The position numbers and the translations under genes are program-made. The notes below the pieces were generated by a model that was not told where the DNA came from, made no database searches, and saw nothing but the letters and a program-made list of their open reading frames with translations. A stretch of DNA of 64,000 nucleotides from Ralstonia sp. TCR112. GTDB lineage: Bacteria; Pseudomonadota; Gammaproteobacteria; Burkholderiales; Burkholderiaceae. Shown here piece by piece: positions 13,314 to 21,862 of this stretch. Every line of letters begins with the position of its first letter. Position 1 is the first letter of the stretch. The stretch spans positions 1 to 64,000 of the forward strand of contig NZ_VOSS01000030.1 in assembly GCF_007997035.1 (NCBI RefSeq), read 5' to 3'.

Positions 13314-13525
13314 CGCTGAACGTCACCCTCAACGACCTGTCACTGGCGCTGCCTGCGGGCAGCACGCTGGCCGACGCCATTGGTGCTGCCACGCCGCAAC
13401 TGCAGATCGCGCCGCCGTTTGCCGCCTCCGTGAATGGCGACTTTGTGCCCAAGGCGCGCCATGCGCAGCACGCGCTCAAGACAGGCGACCGCATTGCACT
13501 CGTGCAGCCCGTCGTGGGCGGCTAG
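13310..13525 (+). CDS. thiS: Sulfur carrier protein ThiS
   Basis: Small ubiquitin-fold sulfur carrier of 71 residues ending in the diagnostic Gly-Gly (VQPVVGG). The C-terminal glycine is adenylated by ThiF and turned into a thiocarboxylate that donates sulfur to ThiG. Its ATG overlaps the thiO stop codon (ATGA), indicating translational coupling, and thiG follows after 9 nt. No thiF is seen in this window, so the adenylating step must be supplied from elsewhere, for instance by a MoeB-type enzyme (inference). Confidence 0.95.
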   Translation: MTLNVTLNDLSLALPAGSTLADAIGAATPQLQIAPPFAASVNGDFVPKARHAQHALKTGDRIALVQPVVGG

Positions 13526-13534
13526 GAGTCTTCG

Positions 13535-14362
13535 ATGACCACTACGAATCTTTCCGCCGTGGCGGACCCGCTGCGCCTCTACGACGAGAGCTTCGCCTCG
13601 CGCCTGCTGCTCGGCACGGCGCGTTATCCGTCACCGCAATCGCTGGAAGACGCCGTGCGCGTGTCCAACCCGGCCATGCTGACGGTGGCGCTGCGCCGCC
13701 AGAGCGCGGGCTCGCCCGAAGGCGGTGCGGGCTTCTGGAAGATGCTGCGCGAACTCGGCGTGCCCGTGCTGCCGAACACCGCCGGCTGCTATTCCGCAGA
13801 CGAGGCCTACACCCTCGCGCAGATGTCGCGCGAAGTGTTCGAGACGGACTGGATCAAGCTCGAAGTCATCGGCGACGACTACACGCTGCAGCCTGACACG
13901 CTCGCGCTGCCGGCCGCTGCTGAACGCCTGATCCGCGACGGCTTCAAGGTGTTGCCGTACTGCACTGAAGACCTCGTGCTGTGCCGCCGCCTGCTCGACG
14001 TCGGCTGCCAGGCGCTGATGCCGTGGGCCGCACCCATCGGCACCGGCCGCGGGCCCACCAACCCGTACGGCCTACGCCTCCTGCGCGAGCGCCTGCCCAA
14101 CGTACCGCTGATCGTCGATGCGGGCCTGGGTGTGCCGTCGCATGCCACGCAGGTGATGGAATGGGGCTACGACGCCGTGCTGCTCAACACCGCCGTCGCC
14201 CAAGCCGGCGACCCGGTGGCGATGGCGCAGGCGTTTGCGATGGCCACGCAGGCCGGCCGCCTTGCGCGGCTGTCTGGCCCGATGCCCGAGCGTGATGTCG
14301 CGCAGGCCAGCACGCCGGTTGTAGGCTTGCCGTTCTGGCATGCGGAAGAGAAGCAGGCATGA
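13535..14362 (+). CDS. thiG: Thiazole synthase ThiG
   Basis: TIM-barrel enzyme of 275 residues that builds the thiazole phosphate from deoxyxylulose phosphate, ThiS thiocarboxylate and dehydroglycine. Recognisable blocks: [14 protein letters not shown] at the N-terminus, [18 protein letters not shown], the Schiff-base lysine in [29 protein letters not shown], and the phosphate-binding [21 protein letters not shown] stretch. It sits between thiS (9 nt upstream) and thiE; its stop overlaps the thiE start by ATGA. Complete and unremarkable for the family. Confidence 0.96.
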   Translation: MTTTNLSAVADPLRLYDESFASRLLLGTARYPSPQSLEDAVRVSNPAMLTVALRRQSAGSPEGGAGFWKMLRELGVPVLPNTAGCYSADEAYTLAQMSREVFETDWIKLEVIGDDYTLQPDTLALPAAAERLIRDGFKVLPYCTEDLVLCRRLLDVGCQALMPWAAPIGTGRGPTNPYGLRLLRERLPNVPLIVDAGLGVPSHATQVMEWGYDAVLLNTAVAQAGDPVAMAQAFAMATQAGRLARLSGPMPERDVAQASTPVVGLPFWHAEEKQA

Positions 14363-15513
14363 GTGCATCCGCCTTGCGTTTTTCCGCCGCGTGGCCGGAA
14401 GCGGCTGCTTTTTCCGCACAGATCATCGACCGCCATACCGAAGCCTTCGGTCGCGCACCGCACGCCTGGAGCGTGACCGACCGCGCCGACGAAGCCACGA
14501 GCGCCGCCACGGTCCTGCTGACGACCGATACGGCGCAAGCCGAACGTGCGCGCTCTGCTGGCGCCGCTGTTGTGTTGACTGCAGTGGAAGGCGACCAGCG
14601 CATCGACACGGTGCACGATCGCCTCGGCATGTATCGCTTCACGTCCGCGGTACATGGAGATGCGCTAGACGCGCGCTTCGTCGCCATCTTCGGTGCGGCA
14701 CTTGCGCTGGCGTTCGAGCCGCGTGATGCGCTGTGCGTGGCACGCGCGTGGATTGCCGAAGGCAATGCCGATGCCCTCGCTTGGCCCACGCAATTCGATG
14801 CCTTGCCTCGCGTGCTTGAACCGGCGTTGCCGTGCCCGACCGCAGCTGACCTTGCCTTTGCGCCGTGCCCGACGCAGCTCGGTATCTACGCCGTCGTGCC
14901 GGATGCGGACTGGGTGGCGCGCCTCGTCGCCCTCAAGGTGCCGACGGTGCAACTGCGCTTCAAGTCGGACGACGCGCAAGCCGTGGTGGACCAGGTGCGC
15001 CGCGCAGAAGCCGCCGCACGTGGCAGCGCCACGCGCCTGTTCATCAATGACCACTGGCAAGTCGCGCTCGACGTGCATGCGCAGGTGCAGGGCAGCGGCA
15101 TCTACGGCATTCACCTCGGCCAGGAAGACATCGACGATGCCGACCTGGTGGCGATCCGCTCGGCCGGTTTGCGCCTTGGCATCAGCACGCACGGCTTTGC
15201 TGAAATGCTGCGCGTCGCACCGTTGAACCCGAGCTACCTTGCGCTGGGCGCCGTGTTCGCCACGCCCACCAAGACCATGCCGACCGTGCCGCAGGGCCTC
15301 GGCCGCCTGTTCGCGTACGCGGCGGCCATGCGCACGCGCGTGCCGGCGCCGCCGCTGGTCGCCATCGGTGGCATCGACCTGGCAGCGATGCCCCGCGTGC
15401 TGGAATCCGGCGTGGGCTCCGTGGCGGTGGTGCGCGCCATCACCCAGGCGGCCGATGTGCCGGCTGCGGTGGACGCACTGCAAGCGACGTTCGCGGCGCA
15501 CGTGCGCGCGTAA
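14359..15513 (+). CDS. thiE: Thiamine-phosphate synthase ThiE with N-terminal extension
   Basis: Couples HMP pyrophosphate and thiazole phosphate to thiamine phosphate. The catalytic ThiE barrel occupies about residues 175-384: [54 protein letters not shown] and [13 protein letters not shown], then IGGID near the end. Standalone ThiE is about 210 residues, so some 170 residues are extra at the front. That part includes a segment (about 95-130: [24 protein letters not shown]) resembling the end of ThiD-type kinases but lacking their GTGC anion hole, so it may be a decayed HMP-P kinase domain (inference). Last gene of the thi operon; ATG overlaps the thiG stop. Confidence 0.93.
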   Translation: MSASALRFSAAWPEAAAFSAQIIDRHTEAFGRAPHAWSVTDRADEATSAATVLLTTDTAQAERARSAGAAVVLTAVEGDQRIDTVHDRLGMYRFTSAVHGDALDARFVAIFGAALALAFEPRDALCVARAWIAEGNADALAWPTQFDALPRVLEPALPCPTAADLAFAPCPTQLGIYAVVPDADWVARLVALKVPTVQLRFKSDDAQAVVDQVRRAEAAARGSATRLFINDHWQVALDVHAQVQGSGIYGIHLGQEDIDDADLVAIRSAGLRLGISTHGFAEMLRVAPLNPSYLALGAVFATPTKTMPTVPQGLGRLFAYAAAMRTRVPAPPLVAIGGIDLAAMPRVLESGVGSVAVVRAITQAADVPAAVDALQATFAAHVRA

Positions 15514-15584
15514 GCATCGTCCGCCGCACGTCATGCCCGCTGGCGCCGCCCAGCCGGGTTTTTGCTGACCTATCCTGTTCGTGC

Positions 15585-15613
15585 GCCGCTGCGGTTGCTG
15601 CCGCAGCGGCTTT
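15585..15613 (+). terminator. Probable terminator after the thi operon
   Basis: Perfect 10-bp stem GCCGCTGCGG / CCGCAGCGGC with a TTGCTG loop, followed by only TTT, about 70 nt after thiE. The short T-run makes termination probable rather than certain. It may also sit in the leader of the next gene. Confidence 0.5.
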
Positions 15614-15639
15614 CCAACACACGCTGCAGGAGACAAGAC

Positions 15640-16119
15640 ATGGCGGTCCAGCCCATCCCCGAGGGTTACCACAGCGTCACCCCGTACCTGAGCATCAAAG
15701 GCGCCGCGCGCGCCATCGACTTCTACAAGCAGGCCTTCGGCGCCACCGAGATCATGCGCATGAACGGCCCCAACGGCACCATCGCGCACGCAGAAATCCG
15801 CATCGGCAATTCGCCCATCATGCTGGCCGATGAATTCCCCAACATGGCTTGCGCCAGTCCCGACACGCTGCAGAGCACGTCGGTCGGCATGATGATCTAC
15901 GTACCCAACGTCGACACCGTGTTTGCCAATGCGCTGAAGGCCGGCGGCACGGAAGTCCGCCCCGTGGTGGACCAGTTCTACGGCGACCGCTCCGGCACGC
16001 TCAAAGACCCGTTCGGCCACGTGTGGACCGTGTCCACGCATGTCGAAGACGTGGCGCCTGATGAGATGGCCAGGCGTATGGAGAAGTGGACGAAGGAGCA
16101 GGCGGCGGCATCGGCCTGA
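15640..16119 (+). CDS. VOC-family (PhnB/glyoxalase-like) protein
   Basis: Protein of 159 residues of the vicinal-oxygen-chelate fold, PhnB-like subgroup. Visible family features: the opening PEGYHSVTPYLSIKGAARAIDFY, AFGATEIMRM, AHAEIRIGNSPIMLADE, and the closing GDRSGTLKDPFGHVWTVSTHVEDV. Members bind a metal within paired beta-alpha-beta-beta-beta units; this subgroup has no settled reaction. The start is the ATG at 15640 with GCAGGAGA upstream; the longer frame to 15562 overlaps the hairpin. It lies between the thi operon and a convergent lipoprotein gene, and need not be linked to thiamine. Confidence 0.9.
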   Translation: MAVQPIPEGYHSVTPYLSIKGAARAIDFYKQAFGATEIMRMNGPNGTIAHAEIRIGNSPIMLADEFPNMACASPDTLQSTSVGMMIYVPNVDTVFANALKAGGTEVRPVVDQFYGDRSGTLKDPFGHVWTVSTHVEDVAPDEMARRMEKWTKEQAAASA

Positions 16120-16135
16120 CATCGGCGGTGCAAAG

Positions 16136-16168
16136 AAAAAAGCGCGGACGAGAGCCGCGCTTTTTTTT
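16136..16168. terminator. Bidirectional terminator between convergent genes
   Basis: Stem GCGCGG / CCGCGC with a 7-nt loop, flanked by A6 on the left and T8 on the right, so it can stop transcription from both the VOC gene and the convergent lipoprotein gene. Confidence 0.88.
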
Positions 16169-16183
16169 GCCTGAGTTGATCGC

Positions 16184-16543
16184 TCAACGCGCCTGACACG
16201 TCACCTGCACATTGTTCACATCGCCATTGACCGTGCCGCTGCCATTGGTCACCACGCAGTTGGCCGATGCGGGCTGCGAGCTGATCGTCACCACATAGCT
16301 GTCGTCGAAGGGCACCAGCCCGCCAAACACGAACGGACCGTTGGCGGCCAGCGTGAGCGAATCGCGGCCGTTGTTGAGCAACACGATCGACTGGCCGCCG
16401 GGCAGCCCGGACAACGTACCGCCAATCGAGAAGGCGCTGCCGATGGGCGAGCCGAGGCTGATGTAGCCGTTACAGGCACCGAGCAGCGCGCACAGCACAG
16501 CCACCGGAAGGCAGCGAACCAGCATGAGCGGCAGGCGTTTCAT
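16184..16543 (-). CDS. Small lipoprotein of unknown function
   Basis: A 119-residue protein with a lipoprotein signal: MKRLPLM start, hydrophobic core, and lipobox LLGAC around residue 24. The mature part is rich in Gly, Ser, Val and Asn with a short Ig/CarboxypepD-like beta pattern (GGTLSGLPGGQSIVLLNNG, then FVFGGLVPFDDSYVVTI, then CVVTNGSGTVNGDVNNVQVTC). The two Cys residues of the mature part could form a disulfide. It follows thiD by 12 nt on the same strand and so is probably co-transcribed, but nothing ties it to thiamine. Function not recognised. Confidence 0.8.
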   Translation of the reverse strand: MKRLPLMLVRCLPVAVLCALLGACNGYISLGSPIGSAFSIGGTLSGLPGGQSIVLLNNGRDSLTLAANGPFVFGGLVPFDDSYVVTISSQPASANCVVTNGSGTVNGDVNNVQVTCQAR

Positions 16544-16555
16544 GGCAGCTCCTGA

Positions 16556-17467
16556 TCAGTCTTCCTCGACATCCACTTCAAGCGAACGCGGTGCGGCGAG
16601 CGGGCGCGGCGCGAAACCGTGATTCAACGGACCGGCGCCACGACCGAGCGCGAGGTGGCGGCCGGCACCGATGGCGTGCAGCAGGTAATCGAGCGAGGCT
16701 TCGATGGCGACTTCCAGCGCATCGCCGCGCGCCAGGTGGGCGGCAATGGCGGCAGACAGCGTGCAGCCGGTGCCGTGCGTGTGCGGCGTGTCGATGTAGG
16801 TATGCGCGTAGACGCGCTCGGTGCCATCGGCGGTGACAAGCACGTCTTGCAGCACGCCGTCTTCACCGGCATTGGACGTGGCGCTCAGGTGCCCACCCTT
16901 GAGCAGCACCGCGCGGGGCCCAAGCGCCAGCAGGTCGCGCGCGGCGGGCAGCATGTCTTCGGCGGTGCGCACCTCGCGGCCGAGCAGCGCGCTGGCTTCC
17001 GGCAGGTTCGGCGTGACGACCAACGCGCGCGGGAAGAGCCATTTCGCCATCGCCTGCACCGTGGCGTCGCTACCGAGCTGCGCGCCGCTGGTGCTGACCA
17101 TGACCGGATCGACGACGAGGTTGGCGATCGGGTGGCGGTCCAGCGCGGAGAGAATGGCCTCCACCGCCTGCGGCGTGCCGAGCATGCCGGTCTTGGCGGC
17201 ATCGACGCCAATGTCGCTTGCCACGGCGTCGATCTGCGCGGCAACGATATCGGGGGTGAGCGATTCCACCGCCGTCACGCCCAGCGTGTTCTGCGCGGTG
17301 ATGGCCGTGATGGCCGACATGCCGTAGCAGCCGAGCGCGGCAAACGTCTTCAGGTCAGCCTGGATGCCCGCACCGCCGCCGCTGTCCGAACCGGCGATGG
17401 TGAGCACGCGCGGCACGTGCGAGGCAGGAGCGGCAAACGCAGCGAGGGTCGGGTCGGTGATCGTCAT
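16556..17467 (-). CDS. thiD: Hydroxymethylpyrimidine/phosphomethylpyrimidine kinase ThiD
   Basis: Ribokinase-fold enzyme of 303 residues phosphorylating HMP and HMP-P, supplying the pyrimidine half for ThiE. Seen: [23 protein letters not shown] near the N-terminus, [42 protein letters not shown], and the catalytic anion-hole region [20 protein letters not shown]. About 35 extra residues sit after this core at the C-terminus. It is encoded opposite to the thi operon, 1 kb away, with no TPP riboswitch of its own, so its control is apparently separate. The upstream gap holds the 42-bp repeat array. Confidence 0.95.
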   Translation of the reverse strand: MTITDPTLAAFAAPASHVPRVLTIAGSDSGGGAGIQADLKTFAALGCYGMSAITAITAQNTLGVTAVESLTPDIVAAQIDAVASDIGVDAAKTGMLGTPQAVEAILSALDRHPIANLVVDPVMVSTSGAQLGSDATVQAMAKWLFPRALVVTPNLPEASALLGREVRTAEDMLPAARDLLALGPRAVLLKGGHLSATSNAGEDGVLQDVLVTADGTERVYAHTYIDTPHTHGTGCTLSAAIAAHLARGDALEVAIEASLDYLLHAIGAGRHLALGRGAGPLNHGFAPRPLAAPRSLEVDVEED

Positions 17468-17993
17468 GGCAAGCGCGAGCGTTGGGGGGTGTTTCGCACT
17501 ATAGCGCTATCGCGGCCGGATCGACGCGCCGGCCTCTGAGCCCGGAAGGCGCCTGTTTCAGGGCCAAGCGCGAAGCGAAAACCGTGAAGCACGACGGTTT
17601 TTGGTTCGGGCGCGAGGCTCAAACCGTGAGCGGCGATCGTTTCCGGCCTGAATGCGAGCGTCAGACCGTGGAGCGCGACCCCCTTACCCTCGATCACGAG
17701 GCCTAAACCGTGGAGCGTCACCCTGTGAGGGTCGAAGGCGGGGCTCAGAGTGCGGCGCACCGCTGTCAAAGCACCGTTTTGTTGGCTCTTGGAGAGCCGC
17801 GGGTGGGGCTCCGAGCGCCGTTCGCCACCCTCCAAGGCTGGCGCGTGAGGGTTGGAGCGTGGAAGGCGGCCGTCCGAGGTCGAAAATTTGAAGCTCGGAG
17901 AGCGGAGCACGGGCCTTGGACCCCGGCGATCGGCTGTCCGAGCTTGGAGCGCGAGGCTTTGTGCCTTGCGCTCGGGCCGCAGACGTCGGCGCG
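17468..17993. other. Repeat-containing region with no recognised gene
   Basis: A 526-bp gap between thiD and a His-rich protein gene, both on the minus strand. The left part holds the 42-bp repeat array (17539-17748). The right part (about 17760-17990) is rich in repeated GAGCG, TTGGAG and GGCTC words but shows no fixed period. A minus-strand frame is open right through it and past the neighbouring gene (to 18279), giving the repeat a 14-residue period with HGL motifs. That frame has no ATG or ribosome site within the gap, so I do not call it a gene. Confidence 0.45.
17539..17748. repeat. Tandem array of degenerate 42-bp repeats
   Basis: The word ACCGTG recurs at 17581, 17623, 17665 and 17707, exactly 42 bp apart, each followed by a related sequence with GAGC, GTTTCCGG- or TTCGGG-like and GCGAGG blocks. 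A more diverged fifth unit precedes them at 17539. Copies differ at many positions, so the array is old. On the minus strand each unit would encode 14 residues of the pattern V-x-L-H-G-L-x-L-x-x-x-P-E-T; on the plus strand the frame stops at 17704. Whether it is ever translated is unknown. Confidence 0.75.
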
Positions 17994-18689
17994 TCAGTCC
18001 ATGAGGTCGGTGTAATCGGCGGCGGCGTAGCGCTGGGCGCGTTCCCACGGTGCGGCGGCGGGCGCCGGCAACGCTGTCACGCGCGTGAGCTTGCGTTGCG
18101 TGCCGGTGGCGTTGCGCGATTCCACGCGGCGCGGGTATTGGCCGGCCACGTCCCAATCGACGGTGACGGTGCGCTCGCCCTGCGTCGAGCGGTAGGTCTG
18201 CACGCCGTTGCGTACCGGGCCTTCGGCGCGCATGCCTTTGAGTGCGGCGGGGTCGAGCAGGTGATACGCCGTCGCCCACGAGCCATCAAAGCCGATGTTG
18301 GAATATTCGGCCGGTTCCACGGCGTAGTTTTTCTGCTGGGATTCGCTGACCACGCGCACGGTCAGCGCGCCCTTGGCGTCGCGTTCGATCCAGCGCGGGG
18401 CGGTGTCGGTATCGGCGTGCTTGTGGCCGGCATGGGCGTTGGCGTGGTCGTGCTCGGCGTGCGCCGAAGCGGGCGGCAGTTCGCGGGCGATCCAGACGCG
18501 GTCACCCTGGCGGTAGACGCGCTCGGCAAAGCGGACGTCGCGCTGGATGCCGTCGGTGCCGAGCGACGACATCTGGTGTTCGACGCGCAAGGCGGTCAGC
18601 GCGTTGGACGAAGCGGGGCCGGCGGCCTGCGCCGTAGCAGCGAGGGCGGCGAAGGCGAACGAAAACAGAATGCGGGCAGATCGGGTCAT
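17994..18689 (-). CDS. Secreted protein with His-rich segment, unknown function
   Basis: A 231-residue protein with a clear Sec signal peptide (MTRSARILFSF...AAQAAG, cleavage near residue 23). Around residues 75-97 it has a stretch dense in histidine (HAEHDHANAHAGHKHAD), a typical metal-binding tail or loop pattern. The rest is mixed beta-like sequence ending in YAAADYTDLMD. I do not recognise the family with confidence. It lies downstream of two alkaline phosphatase genes on the same strand, and those enzymes need zinc and magnesium, so a metal-handling role is possible. However, a strong terminator hairpin at 18713-18745 separates it from them. Confidence 0.78.
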   Translation of the reverse strand: MTRSARILFSFAFAALAATAQAAGPASSNALTALRVEHQMSSLGTDGIQRDVRFAERVYRQGDRVWIARELPPASAHAEHDHANAHAGHKHADTDTAPRWIERDAKGALTVRVVSESQQKNYAVEPAEYSNIGFDGSWATAYHLLDPAALKGMRAEGPVRNGVQTYRSTQGERTVTVDWDVAGQYPRRVESRNATGTQRKLTRVTALPAPAAAPWERAQRYAAADYTDLMD

Positions 18690-18712
18690 ACGAAGTCGGT
18701 CAGGCTGAAACG

Positions 18713-18745
18713 AAAAAAGCGCATGCCGATTGCCTCGGCATGCGC
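18713..18745 (-). terminator. Strong terminator after the second alkaline phosphatase gene
   Basis: Perfect 11-bp stem (GCGCATGCCGA / TCGGCATGCGC) with a 5-nt loop, followed on the minus strand by six T. It lies 20 nt after the phosphatase stop and just ahead of the His-rich protein gene, so the latter is expressed by read-through or from its own promoter. Confidence 0.88.
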
Positions 18746-18764
18746 GTCAATGGAAACGCAGGAA

Positions 18765-20159
18765 TCAGAGGCCCATGGCCGTCTTGACCACGCCGAACAC
18801 TTTCGTGTTGTCCAGCGTGCCCTTCAGCGGTGTGCTGCCCGGACCAGAGGAGAACAGCATCACATCCCCGCCGCCGTGCGTTTCCGAACCAGGCGTGCCG
18901 AGCTGCACCCCCACTTCCTGCAGGTAATCGTCTGCAGCCGTGTCGACCGAGGCTACGTTGTCGCGTGTGGCCTTGCGTGTCGTGCCGCCGTTGCCGAACA
19001 CCAGCGTGGTGTACGGCAGGCCGTCGGCAGCCAATTGCGGCTGGCCGGTCTTGATGTCGTTCGACACGCCCAGGATCGGGTTGCCCTTGCGCGGGTAGCC
19101 GTTGATCGTCATCGTGTGATCGTGGTCGGCCGTGACGACGATCAGCGTGTTCGACAGATCCGCCGTGCCCAGCGCACGCTTGATGGCTTCGTCGAATGCG
19201 CCCGCGTCTTCCAGTGCGCGCTTGGCGTTGGTGCCGTGCAGCGCGTGGTCGATGCGGCCGCCTTCCACCATCAGGAAGTAGCCCTTGCCGTTTTTCTGCA
19301 GCACGCGGATGGCCTTCTCGGTCATGTCCGCCAGGCTGGGCTCGTCCACATTGTTCTTCTTGCGGTCCAGCTCGTAGTTCATGTGGTCGAGGTTGAACAG
19401 GCCGAGCAGCTTGGTCGTCGTGGCCGGGTTGACGGCCGTCAGTTGCGTGCCGGTCGACACATAGGTGTAGTTGGCCGCCTGGAACTGGGCGATCAGGTCG
19501 GTCGTGTCGGTGCGCTTGCTGCCCGTCGTGCCTTGCGGCAGGTAATGACGGCGGCCGCCGCCGAGCAGCACGTCCAGGCCATCCTTGAGCGCGGCGTTGT
19601 ACAGCGTGTTGCCCGGCGTGCCTTGCGCGGCGATGGTGTTCTCGCCGTCGCGGTGGCAGACGTGCGAGTAGGTGGCGGCCGGCGTGGCGTGCGTCACGCG
19701 CGTGGTCGTCACCGCGCCCACCGACTTGCCGGCGGCCTTGGCCAGCTCCAGCAGCGTGACGGCAGGCGTGCCGTTGTTGGCGGGACACGTGCTGTCTGCA
19801 CCGCTCACGTAGCCCTTGCCGGTGGCATCGCTGGCCTTCGTGTCCTGCGACATGGAGATGACTTCGTTGTTCATCTTCACGCCGGTCATGTAGGCCGACA
19901 TCGACGGCGCGCTGTCGGTGGTCTGCGCATCGTTGGAATACGTCTTGATGCGTGCCGTGCGCTTGAGCGATTCCATCGTCAGGCGGCCGGCCTCGCCCAC
20001 CTTGTAGATGCGCGTGGCGGTGACGGTGGTCGGGCCCATGCCGTCGCCCAGGAAGAAGATCACGTTCTTGGCTTCACCGGCGGCGTGCGCTTGGGCGCAG
20101 GCACCGGCTGCCAGCGCCAGCAGCGTGGCGCGCAGGATACGGTTCGATTGCGTGTTCAT
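18765..20159 (-). CDS. Alkaline phosphatase, PhoA family (second copy)
   Basis: Periplasmic metal-dependent phosphomonoesterase, 464 residues with a signal peptide ending around AQAHA (residue 26). Catalytic features of the PhoA family: metal-binding Asp39 in VIFFLGDGMG, nucleophile Ser83 in TTDSAPSMSAY, a further metal site in MVEGGRIDHALHG, and the TADHDHT zinc-ligand motif, with a late ETHGGGDVMLFSSGPGS segment contributing the last histidine. It releases phosphate from organic esters outside the cytoplasm. The paralog at 20177-21637 is only 17 nt upstream, so the two probably share the Pho-box promoter. Natural substrate unknown. Confidence 0.93.
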   Translation of the reverse strand: MNTQSNRILRATLLALAAGACAQAHAAGEAKNVIFFLGDGMGPTTVTATRIYKVGEAGRLTMESLKRTARIKTYSNDAQTTDSAPSMSAYMTGVKMNNEVISMSQDTKASDATGKGYVSGADSTCPANNGTPAVTLLELAKAAGKSVGAVTTTRVTHATPAATYSHVCHRDGENTIAAQGTPGNTLYNAALKDGLDVLLGGGRRHYLPQGTTGSKRTDTTDLIAQFQAANYTYVSTGTQLTAVNPATTTKLLGLFNLDHMNYELDRKKNNVDEPSLADMTEKAIRVLQKNGKGYFLMVEGGRIDHALHGTNAKRALEDAGAFDEAIKRALGTADLSNTLIVVTADHDHTMTINGYPRKGNPILGVSNDIKTGQPQLAADGLPYTTLVFGNGGTTRKATRDNVASVDTAADDYLQEVGVQLGTPGSETHGGGDVMLFSSGPGSTPLKGTLDNTKVFGVVKTAMGL

Positions 20160-20176
20160 GATGTGCCCTCTCCCTC

Positions 20177-21637
20177 TTACAGACCCACGGCCTGCTTGAT
20201 GAGGCCGAAGACCTCGGTGTTGTCCATCGTGCCGGTAAAGCGCTCGGCACCCAGGCCGCGTGCGCCGATGAAGACATCGGTGCCGCCGTGCGTTTCGCCG
20301 CCCGGTGCAACCGGGATCACGGCTTCCTGGTGGTAGCTCTTGTCGTACACGGCGGCATCGGTCAGTGCGCCGCGCGTGGCCGGGCGGTTCTCGCCCGTGC
20401 CGAAGCCGATGATCGTGAACGGGTTGCCGCCCGTGTCGGTGGCGTTGGCGCCCGTCACGTAGTTCTTCAGCAGGCCCAGCACGCCGGGGTTGCTGTCACT
20501 GGTCGGGCCCGTGCGCTTGGCGTAGCCGTTGAGCACCAGCGTGTGGTCGTGGTCAGCCGTCACGACGATCAGCGTGTTCTTCAGGCCCGGGTCGATCGTG
20601 TTGAGCTTGTCGATCGCGCCCCGGATGGCGGAGTCGAATGCCACGGTGTCCTGCAGCGCCTTGCGGGCGGTGGTTTCGTGCAGCGCGTGGTCGATGCGGC
20701 CGCCTTCCACCATCAGGAAGAAGCCCTTCTTCTTGGCGGCGAGCACGTCGATGGCCTTGTTGGTCATCTCGCCCAGGCTCGGCTCCTTGCTCGGATCACG
20801 ATCCAGGTCGTACGACATGTGGCTGCTGGTGAACAGGCCGACGACCTTGCCGTCGGTGGCTTGCAGCGTGTCGAATTCGGCCTTGTTGCTGGCATAGCGG
20901 TAGCCGCCGGCCTTCAGTTCGGCGATCAGGTCGCGGCCGTCGGTGCGTGCGCCGCCTGCGGTGGTCGGCTGGAAGTGCTTGCGGCCGCCGCCGAAGACGA
21001 CGTCCACGCCATCGCCCAGCGCGGCGTTGAAGCCCTTGCCGGCCGGCGTGAGCTGCGCGGCGATGGTGTTCTCGCCATCGCGGTGGCAGATGTGCGAATA
21101 CGTGGCGGCCGGCGTGGCGTGCGTGATGCGCGTGGTGGTGACCACGCCCGTGCCGTAGCCCGCAGCCTTCATCAATTCGAGCAGCGTCGTGACGGGCTTG
21201 CCGTTGCCGCTGGGGCAGGTGCTGTCGGCGCCCGAGAGGTAATCCTTGCCGCCCGCGTCATACGCCATCGTGTCCGGCGACATCGAGATGACCTCGTTGT
21301 TCATCTTCACGCCGGTCATGTAGGCCGACATCGACGGCGCGGAATCCGTCACCTGCGCGTTGTTCGAATACGTGCGCACGAAGCCGGTTTCGGGCAGCGT
21401 GTCCATGGTCAGTTCGCCGTCTTCGCCCACCTTGTAGATGCGCGCGGCGGTCATGGTGGTCAGGCCCATGCCGTCGCCCAGGAAGAACACCACGTTCTTG
21501 GTCGGGGTGGTGGCGGGCGTACCGGTATCCGGCGCGGCGGTGCCGGCATTGCTCGATGTGCCGTCGCTGCCGCACGCAGCCATGGCCAGTGCAGCGGCCG
21601 CGGCGGCGGCGTACTTCGTGAGTTTATGGTTGTGCAT
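20177..21637 (-). CDS. Alkaline phosphatase, PhoA family, lipoprotein form (first copy)
   Basis: Paralog of the preceding enzyme, 486 residues, but with a lipoprotein signal: lipobox ALAMAAC with Cys22, followed by a Ser/Thr/Ala-rich tether. It should therefore be membrane-anchored while its partner is soluble. The catalytic layout is the same: VVFFLGDGMGLTTMTAARIYK, VTDSAPSMSAYMTG with the nucleophilic Ser, MVEGGRIDHALHE, VTADHDHTLVLNG, and GETHGGTDVFIGARG. It also has CPSGNGKPV and CHRDGENTI segments with paired cysteines. First gene of a phosphate-starvation operon; a Pho box lies about 100 nt upstream. Confidence 0.93.
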   Translation of the reverse strand: MHNHKLTKYAAAAAAALAMAACGSDGTSSNAGTAAPDTGTPATTPTKNVVFFLGDGMGLTTMTAARIYKVGEDGELTMDTLPETGFVRTYSNNAQVTDSAPSMSAYMTGVKMNNEVISMSPDTMAYDAGGKDYLSGADSTCPSGNGKPVTTLLELMKAAGYGTGVVTTTRITHATPAATYSHICHRDGENTIAAQLTPAGKGFNAALGDGVDVVFGGGRKHFQPTTAGGARTDGRDLIAELKAGGYRYASNKAEFDTLQATDGKVVGLFTSSHMSYDLDRDPSKEPSLGEMTNKAIDVLAAKKKGFFLMVEGGRIDHALHETTARKALQDTVAFDSAIRGAIDKLNTIDPGLKNTLIVVTADHDHTLVLNGYAKRTGPTSDSNPGVLGLLKNYVTGANATDTGGNPFTIIGFGTGENRPATRGALTDAAVYDKSYHQEAVIPVAPGGETHGGTDVFIGARGLGAERFTGTMDNTEVFGLIKQAVGL

Positions 21638-21735
21638 CGTTGGCTCCCTGAACGATGCCGGGCACTTTGGTGGCCGTGTGTTGCACGTACGTGATGCGGG
21701 TGCGCCACTTCCTAACCGGATCGCAAGGTTGGCGT

Positions 21736-21753
21736 GTGACAGCGCATTGACAG
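21736..21753 (-). promoter_or_regulatory. Pho box (PhoB binding site)
   Basis: On the minus strand the sequence reads CTGTCAA-TGCG-CTGTCAC. These are two 7-bp direct repeats separated by 4 bp, nearly identical to the E. coli phoA box layout (CTGTCAT-N4-TTGTCAC). It lies about 100 bp before the start of the first alkaline phosphatase gene and points the right way, so the two phosphatase genes should be switched on by PhoB during phosphate limitation. Confidence 0.85.
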
Positions 21754-21862
21754 TGCCGCGTGAAGCGCGTTACGGCGGTTCCGTTGCCTGAGCAGGTAGC
21801 CCCTCGCGAGCCGGTATGCGGCGCGATACGATGCGGCATCTGCGATTTGCCCTGCGCCGCCC

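Noticed and set aside
17464-18279. Minus-strand 271-codon ORF covering the repeat array
   Set aside because: Half of it is a shadow of the His-rich protein gene and there is no ATG or ribosome site within the repeat part. The repeats are reported, not a gene.
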